Shown: positions 25,264 through 34,585 of the stretch, in pieces
Numbering within the stretch: the first letter of the stretch is position 1
How the letters are laid out: every line of letters starts with the position of its first letter
Assembly (NCBI RefSeq): GCF_001579805.1
Contig: NZ_CP014546.1
Coordinates: 372,001-436,000 of the forward strand
Reading direction: 5' to 3'
From: Pseudomonas azotoformans
Lineage (GTDB): Bacteria > Pseudomonadota > Gammaproteobacteria > Pseudomonadales > Pseudomonadaceae
DNA: 64,000 bases
Notes under the pieces: generated by a model
Databases searched by the model: none
Told to the model about the DNA's origin: nothing
The model's input: only the letters and a program-made list of their open reading frames with translations
Translations under genes and position numbers: made by a program

Positions 25264-26111
25264 CAGGTGCTCACTTTGATCAAGATGATCCCGCAAACAA
25301 TGACGAATGCCGACAGCATCCGTCGCCAACCGAACCGTTCGTGAAAGAACAGCGCGGCAATAATGGCGCCGATAATAACACTGGTTTCCCGCAGCGCTGA
25401 GACCTTGGCCACCGCGTCCAGCGACAACGCAAACAACACCAATCCGTAAGACGCCAGGTAAAAAACACCGCCCAACAGGCCGACTCGCCAATGCCCACGT
25501 ATCGCACGCATCAAGGCCAAACGCTCCCTGGAAAACGCCAGCACCGGGATCGGAATGCTCTGGAATACCGTCAGGTAGATGATGTATTGCAACACCGTTT
25601 CACTGGCTCTCACGCCTTTGGCGTCCACCACCGTGTAAGCCGCGATAAACGCCCCGGCACACACCGCCATCAGGATCGGCTTGAGCATCTGCGCCGTCAT
25701 CCTGCGCACAAAGGTCAGGCTGATAATGCCTACACAAATCAACACCACACCCGCCAGCGCCTCGCGTGACAACTGCTCATGCAACAGAAAGTAGGAAAAC
25801 AACGCGACCAGTACCGGCGGTATCCCACGCATCACCGGGTACACCTGCCCGAAATCTCCCGTTTCATAGGCTTTGATCAGAAATAACCGATAGACCGTAT
25901 TGAGTCCCACGGAGACGAGGATGTAGCCCCACACCTCCAGGCTCGGCACGCTGACAAACGGCAACGCCAACAGGCATATCACCAGCGCGGTGCCATCCAC
26001 CATCGCCAAGGTCATGAAGCGACTGCTGCCGGCGCGGACGACAGCGTTCCAAGTGGCGTGCATGAAGGCTGAGATCAAGACCAGCGTGATCGCGATATCG
26101 GAGTTGTCCAT
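25263..26111 (-). CDS. EamA/DMT-family transporter
   Basis: The 282-residue protein has about ten hydrophobic helices in two EamA repeats. Features include LISAFMHATWNAVVRAGSSR in helix 1, YPVMRGIPPVLVALFSYF at the end of the first repeat, and ALSLDAVAKVSALRETSVII in the second. DMT exporters usually move amino acids or metabolites out of the cell. It forms a two-gene unit with the following LysR gene, overlapping by one base. Substrate unknown. Confidence 0.87.
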   Translation of the reverse strand: MDNSDIAITLVLISAFMHATWNAVVRAGSSRFMTLAMVDGTALVICLLALPFVSVPSLEVWGYILVSVGLNTVYRLFLIKAYETGDFGQVYPVMRGIPPVLVALFSYFLLHEQLSREALAGVVLICVGIISLTFVRRMTAQMLKPILMAVCAGAFIAAYTVVDAKGVRASETVLQYIIYLTVFQSIPIPVLAFSRERLALMRAIRGHWRVGLLGGVFYLASYGLVLFALSLDAVAKVSALRETSVIIGAIIAALFFHERFGWRRMLSAFVIVCGIILIKVST

Positions 26112-26307
26112 GGGGCTCGGCTTGTGGCTGTTATCGGAGGATTTGAATGATGAGCTTTGGGGCGACTCAGAGCGGCCATTTAACTAAGCCGACTTCGTGC
26201 GAAAAAGCGAAACCTCGTCAGCCTAGCCATCAACATTCGTCATGGCAGAGCATTCCTAAGGAGTCATTACTTAGCGAACGCTGTTTCAGGCACACCGCAG
26301 AAACAAC

Positions 26308-26335
26308 TGTGGGAGCTGGATTGCCAGCCCCCACA
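26308..26335. repeat. Single REP-like hairpin
   Basis: TGTGGGAGCTGG, the loop ATTG and CCAGCCCCCACA form a 12-bp stem with one mismatch, a single REP of the TGTGGGAGC class. It is in the 260-bp gap between the EamA gene and yfiB; I see no coding sequence in the rest of that gap. Confidence 0.7.
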
Positions 26336-26371
26336 ATTGATTGGGTTTCAAGTTGAGATGGGGGTAGTGAC

Positions 26372-26863
26372 TCAGTCCGCAATCACCACAATCGATACCC
26401 GCCGATTCTCCGTGCGCCCCGCCACCGTGGTGTTCGGCGCCACCGGCTCGCTGCTGCCCAGTCCGCGCAGCTGGATGTTCTCTTCCTTCATGCCCACACC
26501 GGTCAACACCGCCGCCACGCTTTTTGCGCGGCGCAGGGACAGTTGCTGGTTGTAGGTTTCCTTGCCGGAAGCATCGGTGTGGCCGTCAACGCGCACGCGT
26601 TCGATGCCGACGCCCAGCAGGGCCTTGCCGATGCGTTGGACGATGTCGGTGCTGGGTTGGTTGAGGGTTTCGACGTCGCTGCCGAACAGCACTTTGCCGG
26701 ACAGGCCGAATGCCCAGCCCTCGTCGGTCAGCTCAAAGCCTTGTTGCTTGAGGACGGCCACTTGCGCCGGGGTCAGCCCTTTGGGGGGCGGCGTCTGGCA
26801 GCCGCCGAGGGCGAGCAGTGCTACCAGCAAGGTGATAAACATGAAACGCGCGGTCGTGAACAA
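26372..26863 (-). CDS. yfiB: OmpA-domain outer-membrane lipoprotein of the YfiBNR system
   Basis: The 163-residue lipoprotein has a lipobox ending LGGC (Cys about residue 22), a short linker and an OmpA-like peptidoglycan-binding domain (VRVDGHTDASGKETYNQQLS and RTENRRVSIV). In P. aeruginosa YfiB titrates YfiR and so releases the cyclase YfiN. I place the start at TTG 26863, preceded at 8 bp by AGGAG and 4 bp after the yfiN stop. The ATG at 26842 would leave a signal sequence with no positive charge and no ribosome-binding site. Last gene of yfiRNB. Confidence 0.9.
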   Translation of the reverse strand: MFTTARFMFITLLVALLALGGCQTPPPKGLTPAQVAVLKQQGFELTDEGWAFGLSGKVLFGSDVETLNQPSTDIVQRIGKALLGVGIERVRVDGHTDASGKETYNQQLSLRRAKSVAAVLTGVGMKEENIQLRGLGSSEPVAPNTTVAGRTENRRVSIVVIAD

Positions 26864-26867
26864 GGGA

Positions 26868-28130
26868 TCAACTCCTGTGTTGAACGTTGACGACGGGGTT
26901 ATCCGACTCCGCCGTTTGCTGGCCGCCCGAGGACAAACGCTTGGCCTGGTACATCGCCGCGTCGGCGGCATTGAGCAAGGTGCCAGGGGTGGCGCCATGA
27001 TCGGGGTAAATGGCAATGCCGATACTGAGGGAGGTCAACACCTGGGTGTTGCCGGGCACGGGAATGGGCCGGTCCATGCTGGCGATGATCTTGTCGGCGA
27101 TGCGCTCGGCGTCTTCCGCCTTGTGCAATGGCGCCAGCAGGATGGCGAACTCATCGCCGCCCAGGCGTGCCACCAGGTCATCTTCACGCAATTGCGCACG
27201 CACACGCTCGGCCACGGCGACGAGGACGGCGTCGCCGGCAGCGTGGCCAAAGCTGTCGTTGATCTCTTTGAAGCGGTCGCTGTCGAGGTACAGCACCGCC
27301 ACCTGTTCCTTGGCCTTGGCCGCACTGCGCAGGGCGCGGATCAAACGGCCTTCGAAGAACGCACGATTGGGCAAGCCAGTGAGGCTGTCGTGGTTGGCCT
27401 GGTGGGCGAGGGATTCGTTCTCGCTTTGCAGGTGGCTCTGCCAGGCTTCCATTTCGCCGAGCAAGGCGTTGAAGTCACTGCCGAGGCTGTCGAGTTCGGC
27501 GATTTGCGCCGGTGGCACGCGGCGGTCGAAATCGCGCTCGCTACGGGCGGCATGGGCCACGGCGGCGAGGCTTTGCAATGGGCCGGTGATGCCACGCAAC
27601 AGGCGCCGCGCCAGGTGCAGGGCAACCCATGCGCTGAGGGCGGTACAGATGAGGATCCCGGCCAGGCCGCTGAGCAGGAAGCGCAGCAGGCTACCGCCGT
27701 GGCCGGTGAGATGAATGCTGCCGATGGCTTTGCCTTGATGCAGGATCGGCTGGCTGATGGGTTGTTCGAGCAGGGTGTGCGCCAGCTCCAACTCGACCCG
27801 CGAGAGCATGCCGGTTTCCGGGCGTATCCACTTCGCCAACAGCTTGCCATTGGCATCGAAGACTTCGGCCTCGGCCACTTCTTCGGTGGAGGCAATCAGG
27901 CTGAGGGCTTCAGTGGCCGCCGCGCTGTCGTTGAACACCACCGCCGCTTCCACGGTGTAGTTGATGGAGCGTGCGATCAGGTGCAGGTTGTGCTCGGCAT
28001 AGACCCGCAGCGCCAGTACGCCAAGCAGGGTCAGGGAAACACTTGCCAGCGTCACCGCCACCAGCGCCAGGATCATGTGCCCGCGACCAATGACGGAACG
28101 CAGGGTCGGCCGCGCTTTGACGGCTGTCAT
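26868..28130 (-). CDS. yfiN: Membrane diguanylate cyclase YfiN/TpbB
   Basis: The 420-residue protein has a membrane helix (about 19-42), a periplasmic CHASE8-type sensor domain, a second membrane helix (about 150-172), a HAMP segment, and a GGDEF domain with an intact GGDEF (324-328) and an RxxD inhibitory site (315-318). It makes c-di-GMP from GTP and is inhibited in the periplasm by YfiR. It overlaps yfiR by 4 bp and precedes yfiB, the order known from P. aeruginosa, where it drives the small-colony-variant phenotype. Confidence 0.95.
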   Translation of the reverse strand: MTAVKARPTLRSVIGRGHMILALVAVTLASVSLTLLGVLALRVYAEHNLHLIARSINYTVEAAVVFNDSAAATEALSLIASTEEVAEAEVFDANGKLLAKWIRPETGMLSRVELELAHTLLEQPISQPILHQGKAIGSIHLTGHGGSLLRFLLSGLAGILICTALSAWVALHLARRLLRGITGPLQSLAAVAHAARSERDFDRRVPPAQIAELDSLGSDFNALLGEMEAWQSHLQSENESLAHQANHDSLTGLPNRAFFEGRLIRALRSAAKAKEQVAVLYLDSDRFKEINDSFGHAAGDAVLVAVAERVRAQLREDDLVARLGGDEFAILLAPLHKAEDAERIADKIIASMDRPIPVPGNTQVLTSLSIGIAIYPDHGATPGTLLNAADAAMYQAKRLSSGGQQTAESDNPVVNVQHRS

Positions 28131-28702
28131 GACGCAGGCGCTCGGCGGCGGGACAACTGCAGCACGCTCGGGTGAATGCGCACGCCGCTGCGGGCGACGG
28201 AGTCGAGGTTGACCTCGAACGACACCTGCTCATCGCTCACCCGCAGGCAGAACAGACTGCCCACGGTGCATTGGTCGCCGCCTTCGCTGATGCTCAGCAC
28301 CGGATGGCCGATCAACGAGGTGAACAACTGGCTGCGCTCATCGGCGCTGAGCTTGCCGATGTACACCGCGTCGCACGCATTGACGATATCGGGATGGCTG
28401 GCCAGCAGGCGCTGTACCACCACTGGGCGGCCGGTGGCTTGGGTGGTGCCTTTGATCAGGTCGTCGGTGTATTGGGTCGGCCCAACGATGCACAGGCGCA
28501 ATTGCGCAGGTTCGACCGGCCAGCGCGCATAACTGAGGATACCCAGCACCACTTGGGTGACGGCCTGCGCACGCTGGGCGGCAACGCCCGCAGGGTCGGG
28601 CGCCTGGGCGAAAGCGTGTGGCGCGAACACGCACAGGAACGCCACCAGCAGCATGCGTCTCCAGCTCAAACTGCGCTCTGTGGGCGAGACAGCCACGTTC
28701 AT
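28127..28702 (-). CDS. yfiR: Periplasmic repressor YfiR of the YfiN cyclase
   Basis: The 191-residue protein has a signal peptide ending near AHAFA and a DUF4154 domain. Four cysteines (C71, C110, C145, C152) are at the spacing known for the two disulfides of YfiR. YfiR binds the YfiN periplasmic domain and keeps cyclase activity off; redox state and YfiB relieve this. First gene of the yfiRNB operon, with a 4-bp overlap into yfiN. Confidence 0.94.
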   Translation of the reverse strand: MNVAVSPTERSLSWRRMLLVAFLCVFAPHAFAQAPDPAGVAAQRAQAVTQVVLGILSYARWPVEPAQLRLCIVGPTQYTDDLIKGTTQATGRPVVVQRLLASHPDIVNACDAVYIGKLSADERSQLFTSLIGHPVLSISEGGDQCTVGSLFCLRVSDEQVSFEVNLDSVARSGVRIHPSVLQLSRRRAPAS

Positions 28703-28762
28703 GCAGCGATTCTCTCAGGTGTTTTTTAGATGATGCCGCAACGATAGCACAGCGGCGGAAAA

Positions 28763-28790
28763 CCCCGCGAAGTGTAGGTCTTCGCAGGGG
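28763..28790 (-). terminator. Terminator after recD
   Basis: The stem CCCCGCGAAG/CTTCGCAGGGG has one bulged base and a 7-base loop (TGTAGGT). On the minus strand GTTTTCC follows, so it fits a rho-independent terminator for recCBD. An outer AGCGG/CCGCT pair (28752-28795) may extend it. It lies between recD and yfiR, both on the minus strand. Confidence 0.65.
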
Positions 28791-28844
28791 CCGCTATTTT
28801 TCCAGAAAAATCATGCGACTGAACCAGAAATCTGGCATGACCTA

Positions 28845-30914
28845 TCAGTCAGTTTTTTCCGATTCGTGACCCAGCTCCAGCATCAACCCACTCAAACGCT
28901 TGACCTTGCGCCTGACGGCCTCCTCAAACACGCCGCCTCGGGGCTCGATCAGGCTGAACCAGCGCTTGGCCCGGGTGATGCCGGTGTAGATCAGCTCTTT
29001 GGTGAGCACCGGGTTCAGCGCATCCGGCAGGATCAGCGCGGTATGGGTGAATTCCGAGCCCTGGGATTTGTGCACGGTCATGGCGTACACGGTTTCCACA
29101 TCGTTCAGACGGCTGGGCAGCACAAATCGCACACCGCCTTGGCCGTCGTTGCGTGGGAAGGCCACGCGCAGCACCTGGGGGCCGCCGTCGCTTTCGGGCA
29201 GTTTGAGCGCGATGCCGATGTCGCCGTTCATCAGGCCCAGGCCGTAATCGTTGCGGGTCATCAGCACCGGGCGGCCTTCGTACCACTGCTCGTCGCCTTC
29301 GATCAGCCGCACCTTGCGCAGGGCGGCGGTGATGCGCAGGTTCAGGCCTTCCACGCCCCAGGGGCCTTTGCGTACCGCGCAGAGCAGTTGGAACGCGTCG
29401 AAGGCTTGCAGCAATTGTTGCGCCCAGAGGGTCCAGGCCTCACTTTCACGCGGCGTATCCGGCGACGGGCGCGCGCTCTGCAACAGATTGAGGTAATAGC
29501 GATAGCCCTCGGCACCGTCACCCTGCCCGTCCAGCACCAGGCGTTCGAGGGCGTGATCGTGTTCGCCCTTGAGGCTGACGCAGAACAGGTCAGCGTGACT
29601 GCGCGCGGCGAGCAGCTTGCGGGCTTCTTCAGCGTTTTGCTGGTTGACCCAGCGCGCCAGTTGACCGATGCCACTGCCTTCGCCGAAACGTCGCGAGTAA
29701 CGCAGCATCACCACTTGCTGGGCCAGGGGGTGACTGCCGTCGAGGTCTTCCTGCAGGCCGCTGGCGCTGAGGTCTTCGCCGCTGACGGCTTGCAGCCACT
29801 GGCGGGTGTCGGCGTTGTAGAAACCGGCTTCGGCGTCGCGGCACAAGTCACCGAGGACAGCGCCCGCCTCTACCGACGCCAGTTGGTCCTTGTCACCCAG
29901 CAGTACCAAGCGTGCGTGGGGCGGCAAGGCGTCGAGCAGGTTGGCCATCATTTCCAGGTCGATCATCGAGGCTTCGTCCACCACCAGCACATCCAGGGGC
30001 AATGGGTTACCGAGGTGATGACGAAAATGCCGTGTGCCTGGGCGACTGCCCAGCAAGCGGTGGACGGTGGTGACCTGGGTCGGGATTTTTTCCTTCACGC
30101 TGTCCGGCACTTTCAGCGACAGCACTTGTTGGCTGATGGACTCGGTGAGGCGTGCGGCGGCCTTACCGGTGGGGGCGGCCAGGCGAATGCGCAATGGGCT
30201 GCCGGATTCCACAGCCGGCGCCTGCAACAGCGCGAGCAAGCGCACCACGGTGGTGGTTTTGCCAGTGCCAGGGCCGCCGGTGACGATGCTGAATGCGCCG
30301 CGTGTGGCCAGGGCGCAGGCGAGTTTTTGCCAGTCGATCACACCGTCAGGCGGCGGTTGATCGAACAGGCTGTTGAGGCGCTGCGGCAAATCGCCGGCCA
30401 CGTTTTCCTGGGTGGCAAGACGCAGGCGCAAGGCGCTGTCGATGCGCCGTTCGTAAGTCCAGTAGCGGCGCAGGTACAGACGCTTGCCGGACAGTACCAA
30501 AGGACGACTCTGCGCGGATTCGCTGCCATCGACCGCCAGCGCCACCAGGTGACTGGCGGCCAGTGCGTGGCACCAGTGGGCGCCGTCCAGGCCTTCCAAT
30601 AACTGCGACGGCAACAACATGGCGCCGGTTTGCAGATCGCCCTCTGGCGGCAAGGACAGGGCAAAATCCGGCGCCTTGAGGGTTTCGAACAAGTCGAGGC
30701 AGACGTGACCATGGCCCAATTGGTGGCTGGTCAGCGCGGCGGCCAGCAGCACCAGCGGGTCGGCCTGAGGGTCAAGCTCGTGCAGGAAACCCACGAAGGC
30801 TTTGTCCAAGGCACGCAACCAGCCACGGTCTACCCAGCGCTCCAGCAATTGCACCAGGTCGGCGGCGCGGCTGAGGGGCATCAGCGCCTCCAGCGGTAGC
30901 GGCGACAGGCTCAT
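28845..30914 (-). CDS. recD: Exodeoxyribonuclease V alpha subunit (RecD)
   Basis: The 689-residue SF1B 5'-3' helicase has Walker A GGPGTGKTTT (K219), Walker B VVDEASMID and the motif TVHKSQGSEF near the C-terminus. It is the fast helicase of RecBCD and permits regulation at Chi. The ATG overlaps the recB stop by 4 bp. Last gene of recC-recB-recD. Confidence 0.96.
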   Translation of the reverse strand: MSLSPLPLEALMPLSRAADLVQLLERWVDRGWLRALDKAFVGFLHELDPQADPLVLLAAALTSHQLGHGHVCLDLFETLKAPDFALSLPPEGDLQTGAMLLPSQLLEGLDGAHWCHALAASHLVALAVDGSESAQSRPLVLSGKRLYLRRYWTYERRIDSALRLRLATQENVAGDLPQRLNSLFDQPPPDGVIDWQKLACALATRGAFSIVTGGPGTGKTTTVVRLLALLQAPAVESGSPLRIRLAAPTGKAAARLTESISQQVLSLKVPDSVKEKIPTQVTTVHRLLGSRPGTRHFRHHLGNPLPLDVLVVDEASMIDLEMMANLLDALPPHARLVLLGDKDQLASVEAGAVLGDLCRDAEAGFYNADTRQWLQAVSGEDLSASGLQEDLDGSHPLAQQVVMLRYSRRFGEGSGIGQLARWVNQQNAEEARKLLAARSHADLFCVSLKGEHDHALERLVLDGQGDGAEGYRYYLNLLQSARPSPDTPRESEAWTLWAQQLLQAFDAFQLLCAVRKGPWGVEGLNLRITAALRKVRLIEGDEQWYEGRPVLMTRNDYGLGLMNGDIGIALKLPESDGGPQVLRVAFPRNDGQGGVRFVLPSRLNDVETVYAMTVHKSQGSEFTHTALILPDALNPVLTKELIYTGITRAKRWFSLIEPRGGVFEEAVRRKVKRLSGLMLELGHESEKTD

Positions 30915-33900
30915 AACAACACTCCTTGTTCCCAGGCGGGCTCAACCTTGGGCGGGATGGGCTTGCCCTGGAACAGCAGGTCCAGGCCTTCGATCAGTTC
31001 CCGCGGCGGTCGGGTGAAATACGCGCCCTGGCTCGCGGACTGCGTGCCCCGCAGGAAAATGTACAGCGCGCCGCCGACATGCCGGTCGTAGTCGTAGTCC
31101 GACAGGCGCGCCTTGAGTTGGCGGTGCAGGGCCAGTAGGTAAAGTACGTATTGAAGGTCGTACCGATGATCAAGGATCGACTGCTCCATGGCATCCAAGG
31201 TGTAGGCCGAATCGTCGGGGCCCAGCCAGTTGGATTTGTAGTCGGCCACGTAATAGCGGCCATCGTGTTCGAAGGTCAAATCGATGAAGCCCTTGAACAT
31301 GCCGTTGAGCAGTACAGGCTCGGCGGCAACGCGGGAAGCGCCGTTGTGGGTGAATTGGCACACCAACTTGTCGACGGCGAGTACGTCAACCTTGTGGCTG
31401 GCGAACCAGAACTCCATCTCGATCTGGTACTGCTGCAAACCACTGAGGGAGACGTGACCGTTATCCACAGGCAGTGGCACTTGCAGCAGGTGGCCGAGCC
31501 AACTGCTGAGGGTGATGATCCAGCCTTCCCAGTTGCGCCGGTTGCAGCGGGCGCCCACGGCTTTTTCGATGGCCTCGGGCGTAACGTTGAAGCCGTCCTC
31601 CCCTGCCCATTCCAATAGGCCGTGGAGGAAGGTCCCTGGGTTAGGACCGCGTGGGAAACGGTGAATATCGCCGCCGGACGCCGCCACTTCGCGGGGTGCA
31701 TCGGGGTCGAGCCGTTCGTCATCGAACAACTTCTGGGCCTGTGGACTTTCCGGTGCTTCGAGCGGGGCGGCGCTCATGCTGTCGCCAATGCGCAAGGCGC
31801 TGTAGGAAGCGATCCACCAGTTTTCCGCAGCCTTGCGCTGGGGCAGGAGCGGCGCTCGCAGCGTGGCTTCGTTGCGTGGTGGGTGGAAAAGGATGTCTTG
31901 CGCTTCGGGCACCTGGGCGTAGTTGATGGCGGTGCAACCTTCTTGAAGGTCCAGGAGCCAGCGTGCCAAGCCGGCGGACTCACCCAACGAGGCGCCTGCA
32001 CCGAGCAAGTAGCCCAGCGCCGACAGGTGCAGCACGGAGCTGTTGCTGTTGCCACGCTTGAGGTCGGCGATGCCTAGCCAGCAGGCGTGCTTGGCGCGTG
32101 TCAGGGCGACGTAGAACAGGCGCAGGTCTTCGGCCAGACGCTCATTGTCTGCCTTTGCGATCAGCTCAGGCGTAGGACGCAGGCCGACTTGGGATTTGCC
32201 GGTTTCATCGTGGTAGTGCAGCGGTAAGCGGCTGCCATCCACCGGCTTGGCTGAACAAATGAACGGCAGGAAAACCAAGTCGTATTCCAGGCCTTTGGAT
32301 TTGTGGATGGTCACGACCTTGACCAGTTGCTCATCACTCTCCAGGCGCAGGATCTGTTCTTCACCCGCCTGACCAGAAAGTGCCAGGTGTTCGGCCAGAT
32401 GGCGGATCAGTGCCTGTTCGCCGTCCAGTTCCGATGCGGCCTGTTGCAGCAATTCGCTGAGGTGCAGCAGGTTGGTCAGAACACGTTCGCCATCACTGCG
32501 CGCGATCAGGGTTTGCGGCAGTTTGAAGTCGTGAAGCAGACGACGCAGCATCGGCAGCACGCCTTGGTTACGCCAAATCACGCGGTAGCCACGGAACTGC
32601 ATGACGCGGCTTTCCCACGCCAGTTCGTCCTGGTTCAGACGCTCCAGCTCCGGCAGTGACAGATTCAGGGTGACGCAAGCCAGTGCGGCGCGCAGTGGGC
32701 GTTCCACATCCGGTTCGGCGCAAGCCTTGAGCCAGGCCAGCAGGTCGTGGGCTTCCTGAGCGGCGAAGACCGAATCCTTGTCGGACAGGTAGACGCTGCG
32801 CACGCCACGGGCGGCCAACTCGGCGCGCACGGCCTGGGCCTCCTTGCCGTCACGCACGAGAATGGCGATGTCTGACGGACGCACGCCTTTGAAGCTGCCG
32901 TCCGGTTGTAGGAAGCCTGCGCTGCCCTGCTGCCCGCCGTTGAGCAATTCAACAATGTGCGTGGCACAGGCCGCCGCAAGTTGCTGACGATACAGCCCGT
33001 TGGAAACCGGCTGGTCAGTAGGCAAGTGCCAGAGGTTCATGGCTGGCAGCGTTTGGCCATTTACCTGCAATTGTTCTTTACGTCCCTGGGACAGTACCGA
33101 GTGGAACGGCACCGGGTTTTCACCATTGGGCTCGCGGAACAGGAATGCGCCGCGACCTGTTTCCGCACGCTGGAACACGTGGTTCACCGCCTCGACCATC
33201 GCGTGGCTGGAGCGGAAGTTGGTGCCCAACGTGTGATGACGGCCAGTGGTGGACTGACGGGCGCGCAGGTAGGTGTAGATATCGGCGCCACGGAAGGCGT
33301 AGATCGCTTGCTTGGGGTCGCCGATCAGGAACAGGCCACTGTCGAGGTGGTTTTCTTCGATGCGGTAAATGCTGTCGAAGATGGCGTATTGCACCGGGTC
33401 GGTATCCTGGAACTCGTCGATCAGGGCTACCGGGAATTGCTCGCGGATCACACTGGCCAGGCGTTCGCCGCCGTCGGCTTGCAGTGCAGCGTTGAGGCGG
33501 ATGAGCATGTCGTCGAAACCCATTTCGGCGCGACGGCGTTTTTCTTCTTCAAAGCGTTTGCCGACCCAGCCGGCCGCGTGTTGCAACACGGCGGCGTCGG
33601 GGGTTGGCAGCGCATCAAGGGTCGCCTTGAGGCCAGCCATGGCGTCGATGCCAGGATGCTGCGGCGGCTCGCCCTTCCAGGCTTCGGCCATGCCGTCGGG
33701 CGTCAAGCGGGTGAAGCCGGTGCCGATGTCGAGCTGTTCGAGGGTTTCGTCAGCGGCCCAGGCACTGATCTTTTCGAACCAGGGCTCGAAGTAACGCGCT
33801 TGCATCTTGCGGCCGTCGACAGCTTTGGCGGCCACGGCTTGCAGACAGATGTCGCGCAGCTCGGCGGCCCATTGTTGCCAGGGCGCCTTGATGGCGGTCA

Positions 33901-34585
33901 GCGCTTCGCGGCGCTCTTGCAGGCAGGCCGTGATCAGCTCTGCGGGCTCGCGGGCTTCATCCGTGGGCCGTTCACTGCCGAACAACGCGCGCACTCGCGG
34001 CATCAATGCGGCGGGGCCACCCCAGTTGCTGCGCACCCAATTGAGTGCGTCGTCGTGCATCGGGTAGCAGAACAGTCGCCAGTAATCGCGCAACACTTCG
34101 CCGAGCAAGTCGCTGTGATCGGTTTCCAGGGTTTGGGTGAACAGGCTGCCGCTGTCGAAGGCGTGTTCGCGCAGCATGCGCTGACACCAACTGTGGATGG
34201 TCGAGACGGCGGCTTCGTCCATCCATTGGGCGGCGATGTCCAAGCGGTTGGCGCAGGCGGGCCATTGTTCGAGCGGGTATTCGTCGCGTAGATCAGCGAT
34301 CAGAGCGTCGGGCTGTTCAATTTCTTCGCGGAAGAAGCGTGCTGCTTCAGCCAGGCGGATGCGGATGCGTTCGCGCAGTTCTTTGGTGGCGGCATCGGTG
34401 AAGGTCACCACCAGGATTTGCGGCGGCAGCAGTTCGCGGCCAAAGCCTGATTCATCGCCACCGTGGCCGAGAACCAGGCGCAGGTAGAGGGCGGAGATGG
34501 TAAAGGTCTTGCCGGTGCCGGCGCTGGCTTCAATCAGCTGGCTGCCTTTGAGCGGGAAGGCCAGGGCCAAGGGTTTGCTGGTCAT
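30911..34585 (-). CDS. recB: Exodeoxyribonuclease V beta subunit (RecB)
   Basis: The 1224-residue protein has an N-terminal SF1A 3'-5' helicase (Walker A EASAGTGKTFT, K26; LIDEFQDTDPVQY; VVTIHKSKGLEYDLV) and a C-terminal nuclease domain with FIDLTF and ADYKSNW, the metal-binding D and DxK residues. It unwinds and degrades double-strand ends and loads RecA after Chi. It overlaps recC and recD by 4 bp on either side. The ATG at 34585 directly precedes the Walker motif region. Confidence 0.97.
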   Translation of the reverse strand: MTSKPLALAFPLKGSQLIEASAGTGKTFTISALYLRLVLGHGGDESGFGRELLPPQILVVTFTDAATKELRERIRIRLAEAARFFREEIEQPDALIADLRDEYPLEQWPACANRLDIAAQWMDEAAVSTIHSWCQRMLREHAFDSGSLFTQTLETDHSDLLGEVLRDYWRLFCYPMHDDALNWVRSNWGGPAALMPRVRALFGSERPTDEAREPAELITACLQERREALTAIKAPWQQWAAELRDICLQAVAAKAVDGRKMQARYFEPWFEKISAWAADETLEQLDIGTGFTRLTPDGMAEAWKGEPPQHPGIDAMAGLKATLDALPTPDAAVLQHAAGWVGKRFEEEKRRRAEMGFDDMLIRLNAALQADGGERLASVIREQFPVALIDEFQDTDPVQYAIFDSIYRIEENHLDSGLFLIGDPKQAIYAFRGADIYTYLRARQSTTGRHHTLGTNFRSSHAMVEAVNHVFQRAETGRGAFLFREPNGENPVPFHSVLSQGRKEQLQVNGQTLPAMNLWHLPTDQPVSNGLYRQQLAAACATHIVELLNGGQQGSAGFLQPDGSFKGVRPSDIAILVRDGKEAQAVRAELAARGVRSVYLSDKDSVFAAQEAHDLLAWLKACAEPDVERPLRAALACVTLNLSLPELERLNQDELAWESRVMQFRGYRVIWRNQGVLPMLRRLLHDFKLPQTLIARSDGERVLTNLLHLSELLQQAASELDGEQALIRHLAEHLALSGQAGEEQILRLESDEQLVKVVTIHKSKGLEYDLVFLPFICSAKPVDGSRLPLHYHDETGKSQVGLRPTPELIAKADNERLAEDLRLFYVALTRAKHACWLGIADLKRGNSNSSVLHLSALGYLLGAGASLGESAGLARWLLDLQEGCTAINYAQVPEAQDILFHPPRNEATLRAPLLPQRKAAENWWIASYSALRIGDSMSAAPLEAPESPQAQKLFDDERLDPDAPREVAASGGDIHRFPRGPNPGTFLHGLLEWAGEDGFNVTPEAIEKAVGARCNRRNWEGWIITLSSWLGHLLQVPLPVDNGHVSLSGLQQYQIEMEFWFASHKVDVLAVDKLVCQFTHNGASRVAAEPVLLNGMFKGFIDLTFEHDGRYYVADYKSNWLGPDDSAYTLDAMEQSILDHRYDLQYVLYLLALHRQLKARLSDYDYDRHVGGALYIFLRGTQSASQGAYFTRPPRELIEGLDLLFQGKPIPPKVEPAWEQGVLL

